From NCBI GenBank assembly GCA_035516175.1, contig DATJAO010000069.1:1-64000 (forward strand): a stretch of DNA of 64,000 nt. The letters are read 5' to 3'. Origin of the DNA: DASPSR01 sp035516175. GTDB lineage: Bacteria > Nitrospirota > UBA9217. The notes beneath the pieces were generated by a model, which saw only the letters and a program-made list of their open reading frames with translations, did no database searches and was not told where the DNA came from. Both the position numbers and the translations under genes were made by a program. This document shows, piece by piece, positions 60,756-64,000 of the stretch (its first letter is position 1; each line of letters opens with the position of its first letter).

Positions 60756-62657
60756 ATGTTCCTGGTGGAGCTTGTGATGCAGGGAGTGCGAGGCATCCGT
60801 GAACTTGCTCGCCTCAGGTTCCAGCGCGGCTTCAATTTTGTCGCTGCCGGCAATGAGTCGGGGAAGACGTCGTCCGTCGATTCCCTGTTGCGCCTGCTCT
60901 TCCCGAGCGGCCAGCCGGGGTTCACGGAACCGTTCGTATCAAAGTACACCCCCGATGCATCGCGTGCGGCCCTCGTGGTGTTCTCGGATGATCAGACTTA
61001 TTACCGCGTCATCCAGGATTTTTCAAAGCGTGCAGTGAACCTCTCCAAGTACAATGGCACCACCAAAGAGTTCGAACTTATCCATAAGGACTGGGACAGC
61101 ACGGCGCAGTTTATGACCGGCCTCACTGCCGGCATGACCGAAGAGGAATTTGGAAGGTTGTTCATCTTCCGGCGGGAGCACTACGCTGAGCAGCCCGCGT
61201 CGTCCGTTACGCACGCGTCAGCGGCGCCGGTGCCGACCTCGGCACGAAAGCCAGCTCCATCCGCAGGAGGCAAAGCCGCAGCCAATGAGGCACGGCTCGC
61301 CCAGCTCCGGGAGGACCTCCGCAAGGCCGAGGAGGCCGCGGACGCCGACTACCGTGCGCAGTCGGCAAAGCTCCGACTTGATGAAATCAAGAAAAAACTG
61401 GACGGGCTCGAAGAACTGGACCGTCGTGCTTCGGAAATCGAGACAAGTCTTGGCGAACTCAAGGGCTGCAGCACGTTGCCGGAGAACCTCGATGGGCTTA
61501 TCGATGAGCATGAGCGACGGCAGGGACAGCAGATGGCCGACTCCGATGAGCTTACCAAAGAGATCGAAGGGCTGAAAATGCAGCTTGCCGAGATGCCACC
61601 GGTGAATATCGTGACGGACAAGATGTTCATCCTGGGGGCGGTGTTCGGGACCCTGTCGGTTATCGCGGGACTATTCATCCTTACGACGGAGCAAGCACAC
61701 TTTTTCCCTCTCGGCGTGCTTGCCGCGCTCCTGCTGATCGCTGTTGCGTGGTACAAAGGCCAACGGAAAAACGCTCAGCGAAAGCAGCTCGTGATGGAAG
61801 AGGAGACGCTGAGGACGCAGCTTGGCGAGCTCGAGAGGAACTTTGAACAGGGAGGATCCACGATCATGGCCTGCATGAAGGCCACGGGCTCAACGACCAC
61901 CCGGGATCTCAAGGACAAGGCGGACAATTACCGGTATTTTCTTTCGCTCCGGCAGGATATCGATGAACAGCGGAAGCATGCGCTCGGCGGCCTGACGGTT
62001 GAGGACTTGCAGGCCGAATTCTCCAAGCTGCAGCAGGAAGCTATCGACCTCGAAAGGGCCGCACGCGCGGTCGCACAGTATGCCGTCGATACCTACAGCA
62101 TCAGGCAGGATATCGAGAGGATTGAGTCGGAAACGTCCGCGGGCGCGCCTATTGACTTCGGCGGCGAGGGCCAGGAACTGTTTGCCGGATTCGCGGCACC
62201 GGCGTCGGCCGGAGGCCAAAGGGGATTCCTCAGGGAAATCGGCATTGCGAGCCGGATCGGCGGGATCGAGACAGAGACGCTCATGCCAGCGGTCGAGGCC
62301 GCAGCGCAGCGGAATCTTTCAGCCATTACTACAGGCAAGTACATCAGGATCGAGATCGGACCGGAAGGAGATTCAGTCGTGCGTCTCAAGGACGACTCAA
62401 AGCTGAACTTCTCGGATCTGAGTCACGGGACGAGGGACCTTGTCTACTTCTGCCTGAGGACCGGTCTCATCGAGGCGATCGCAGGAAAGCACCGGTTGCC
62501 CTTCATCCTCGATGATCCGCTCGCTGGTTTCGACCCCGCCAGACAGCAGGCGGCATGCCAAATACTCCGCGCCCTCGGCGCAAAGACACAAGTGGTCCTT
62601 TTCACGTCGAATCCCGCGCTCAGGGCGGGGAACGATGCTGCCGCGGAGCTCAAGTAA
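60756..62657 (+). CDS. SMC/YhaN-like AAA ATPase with central TM segment
   Basis: The 633-residue protein has an ABC-type head split by a coiled coil. Walker A GNESGKTS is at 32-39. Coiled coils flank a hydrophobic hairpin (about 290-340: FILGAVFGTLSVIAGLFIL and FPLGVLAALLLIAVAWY). The signature LSHGTRDLVYF and Walker B LPFILDDPLAGFD are in the last 90 residues. YhaN-like proteins have this layout, and some act in DNA or phage-linked processes. AAAGGAGCGAGGAC precedes the ATG. It abuts tmk with no gap, and tmk overlaps holB. Confidence 0.85.
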   Translation: MFLVELVMQGVRGIRELARLRFQRGFNFVAAGNESGKTSSVDSLLRLLFPSGQPGFTEPFVSKYTPDASRAALVVFSDDQTYYRVIQDFSKRAVNLSKYNGTTKEFELIHKDWDSTAQFMTGLTAGMTEEEFGRLFIFRREHYAEQPASSVTHASAAPVPTSARKPAPSAGGKAAANEARLAQLREDLRKAEEAADADYRAQSAKLRLDEIKKKLDGLEELDRRASEIETSLGELKGCSTLPENLDGLIDEHERRQGQQMADSDELTKEIEGLKMQLAEMPPVNIVTDKMFILGAVFGTLSVIAGLFILTTEQAHFFPLGVLAALLLIAVAWYKGQRKNAQRKQLVMEEETLRTQLGELERNFEQGGSTIMACMKATGSTTTRDLKDKADNYRYFLSLRQDIDEQRKHALGGLTVEDLQAEFSKLQQEAIDLERAARAVAQYAVDTYSIRQDIERIESETSAGAPIDFGGEGQELFAGFAAPASAGGQRGFLREIGIASRIGGIETETLMPAVEAAAQRNLSAITTGKYIRIEIGPEGDSVVRLKDDSKLNFSDLSHGTRDLVYFCLRTGLIEAIAGKHRLPFILDDPLAGFDPARQQAACQILRALGAKTQVVLFTSNPALRAGNDAAAELK

Positions 62658-63317
62658 ATGAAGGGGACATTCATCACCTTCGAGGGAATCGAGGGCTCCG
62701 GAAAATCCACCCAGATAGTCCTGCTCGCAAACTACCTGAAGTCCCACCGCATCAAGATTGTGCTCACAAGGGAGCCCGGCGGGACGCTGATCGGCGACCA
62801 GATCAGAAAGATCCTGCTCGACCCCGCGAACAAGGGGCTCGATCCCTCGGCGGAACTCCTTTTGTACGCAGCAAGCAGGGCGCAACACCTGAGCGAGGTC
62901 ATCCTGCCTGCGCTCGCCGCCGGGACCATTGTTCTCTGCGATCGTTTTTCCGACGCGACACTCGCCTACCAGGGGTATGGACGGGGGTTGGACAAAAATA
63001 TGATCCGGGAACTCGACCGGATCGTAACCGCGGGAATGCAGCCGGACCTTACCGTGCTCCTCGATATCGATGCGGCCGCAGGGCTTGCGCGTGCGCGCCG
63101 GAGGAACAACAACCGCGGGCTAGAGGGAGAATCGCGTTTTGAGAACGAAGAGACTGCTTTTCACGAACGGGTGAGGCAGGGATATCTGGCCTTGGCGAAG
63201 AAAGAACCGGAACGCATCCGGGTGGTGGACGCTTCTCCCGCACAGGACAGGATCGAGATGGAAATACGAAAAATTGTTGTAACGGTATCGGGCATTGCAG
63301 AACCATCTCTCATTTGA
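62658..63317 (+). CDS. tmk: Thymidylate kinase
   Basis: Phosphorylates dTMP to dTDP for DNA synthesis. The 219-residue enzyme has the P-loop FEGIEGSGKST (8-18), the DR motif TREPGG, CDRFSDATLAYQGYGRGLD and VLLDIDAAAGLARARRR. The lid region is longer than minimal. The ATG follows the upstream stop directly (TAAATG), and its end overlaps holB by 23 bases, so the three genes form a tight unit. Confidence 0.96.
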   Translation: MKGTFITFEGIEGSGKSTQIVLLANYLKSHRIKIVLTREPGGTLIGDQIRKILLDPANKGLDPSAELLLYAASRAQHLSEVILPALAAGTIVLCDRFSDATLAYQGYGRGLDKNMIRELDRIVTAGMQPDLTVLLDIDAAAGLARARRRNNNRGLEGESRFENEETAFHERVRQGYLALAKKEPERIRVVDASPAQDRIEMEIRKIVVTVSGIAEPSLI

Positions 63318-64000
63318 GGAAATAGCAGGCCATGATCGGCCTGTCACAATACTTAAACGGGCTCTCGCGAACAAGACCCTTGCGCATGCCTATCTGTTCT
63401 CGGGTGGGGAGGGTATCGGCAAGAAGATGGCGGCGCTCGCGCTCGCCGCTGCCGTGAATTGTCGGAACGCGGGATCCTCTGGGGGGTGCGGTGAATGCCC
63501 CTCCTGCGTCAAGGTCGCCGCCCTAACTCATCCAGACGTACATATCCTGGCCGCCGACGGTGATGAGATCAAAATCGATCAGGTACGGCAAACGCAGGCC
63601 GATCTTGCGCTCAAACCGTTCGAAGGTGCGAAAAAGATCCTGATTGTCGACGGTGCCGAGAGCATGAATCCGAGTTCGGCAAACGCGTTCCTCAAGACCC
63701 TTGAGGAGCCCCCGGGTGAGACCCTCATCATCCTGATCAGCCCCCTGCCGCAGAGCCTGCTCCCGACCATCCGTTCACGCTGTCAGGAGATCAGATTCCT
63801 TCCACTTCCGCGACCAATCCTCGCGCAAGCGCTCATGCGGAAGCGCGGCCTGTCCGAGGAGGACGCATGGTTTCTTGCGGCGCTCGCGCAGGGGAGCCTG
63901 GGCCGCGGCCTAGCGATGGAAGTGGAACAGGAAAAGGCGGTTCGGGAAGAGCTCATGGCGCTCTGGTCCGGGCTGGGGCAGATGAATGAGGGAGAAGTGC
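63295..64000 (+). CDS. holB: DNA polymerase III delta' subunit (partial)
   Basis: The frame opens at TTG 63295 inside tmk, the only usual start after an in-frame TAA at 63280, and runs off the right edge. It has the clamp-loader order: FEEIAGHDRPVTILKRALANKTLAHAYLFSGGEGIGKKMAA, zinc Cys GGCGECPSC, DGDEIKIDQVRQ, KILIVDGAESMNPSSANAFLKTLEEPP and the arginine-finger region TIRSRCQEIRF. The P-loop is degenerate (GGEGIGKK), normal for delta'. The C-terminal domain is outside the window. Confidence 0.93.
   Translation, partial: MQNHLSFEEIAGHDRPVTILKRALANKTLAHAYLFSGGEGIGKKMAALALAAAVNCRNAGSSGGCGECPSCVKVAALTHPDVHILAADGDEIKIDQVRQTQADLALKPFEGAKKILIVDGAESMNPSSANAFLKTLEEPPGETLIILISPLPQSLLPTIRSRCQEIRFLPLPRPILAQALMRKRGLSEEDAWFLAALAQGSLGRGLAMEVEQEKAVREELMALWSGLGQMNEGEV

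Noticed and set aside
1..64000. CRISPR array, prophage, rRNA operon or replication origin
   Set aside because: No regularly spaced repeats, phage modules, rRNA sequence or DnaA-box cluster seen.

Overview
The window reads as chromosomal DNA of a Gram-negative bacterium with an anaerobic or microaerophilic lifestyle. It has an outer-membrane style lipoprotein pathway (Lgt), FtsEX-EnvC, an ECF sigma/anti-sigma pair, two rubrerythrin-like diiron proteins, a fused 2-oxoacid:ferredoxin oxidoreductase, a PPi-type phosphofructokinase, a tungsten aldehyde ferredoxin oxidoreductase locus and a UGA-encoded selenoprotein. HrcA/CIRCE control, c-di-GMP-type riboswitches and these enzymes together point to Nitrospirota or Desulfobacterota. 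That placement is inference; no rRNA is present.

Layout. 0-0.5 kb: 3' end of an IS200/IS605-type element. 0.6-2.1 kb: a secreted TPR protein. 2.2-8.2 kb: an oligopeptide/dipeptide ABC importer (binding protein, two permeases, two ATPases). 8.3-15 kb: polysaccharide deacetylase, rubrerythrin-like protein, phosphofructokinase, two small genes, moaA, moaC and a DUF72 protein. 15-21.2 kb: heat-shock block (hsp20, hrcA-grpE-dnaK, dnaJ), with CIRCE operators before hsp20 and hrcA. 21.4-27.4 kb: lgt, a LysE-type exporter, a second rubrerythrin, small genes, and a probable RiPP locus made of a radical SAM/SPASM enzyme and a 20-residue Cys-rich peptide. 27.5-30.3 kb: korAB and a corA remnant. 30.4-33.7 kb: a DUF4139 protein, an anti-sigma factor and an ECF sigma factor. 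33.8-36.4 kb: a redox cluster with a two-Sec glutaredoxin-like selenoprotein and a thioredoxin-reductase-like flavoprotein. 36.5-39.4 kb: lemA, a TPM protein and a macro-domain protein. 40.3-44.5 kb: tungsten enzyme locus (radical SAM maturase, MoaD-like carrier, unknown protein, AOR). 45.2-46.4 kb: two GEMM-I riboswitches, a GYD protein and decayed small genes. 46.6-54 kb: tRNA-Leu, split transketolase, ftsEX-envC-ctp. 54-56 kb: CIRCE-groES-groEL. 56.2-58.2 kb: gene remnants, a third GEMM-like element and a frameshifted lipoprotein. 59-64 kb: chorismate-using synthase, an SMC-like ATPase, tmk and the start of holB.

Connections. MoaA and MoaC make the pterin precursor needed by the tungsten enzyme, and a MoaD-like carrier sits beside that enzyme. 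HrcA made from the hrcA operon would repress itself, hsp20 and groESL through three near-identical CIRCE sites. The transketolase pair and PPi-phosphofructokinase cover sugar phosphate flux, and KorAB covers ferredoxin-linked 2-oxoacid metabolism. Several genes lack a Shine-Dalgarno and have a -10 box 5-9 bases before the start codon, so leaderless transcription looks common. The most unusual items are the selenoprotein, which ordinary gene calling splits at its UGA codons, and the radical SAM/peptide pair.
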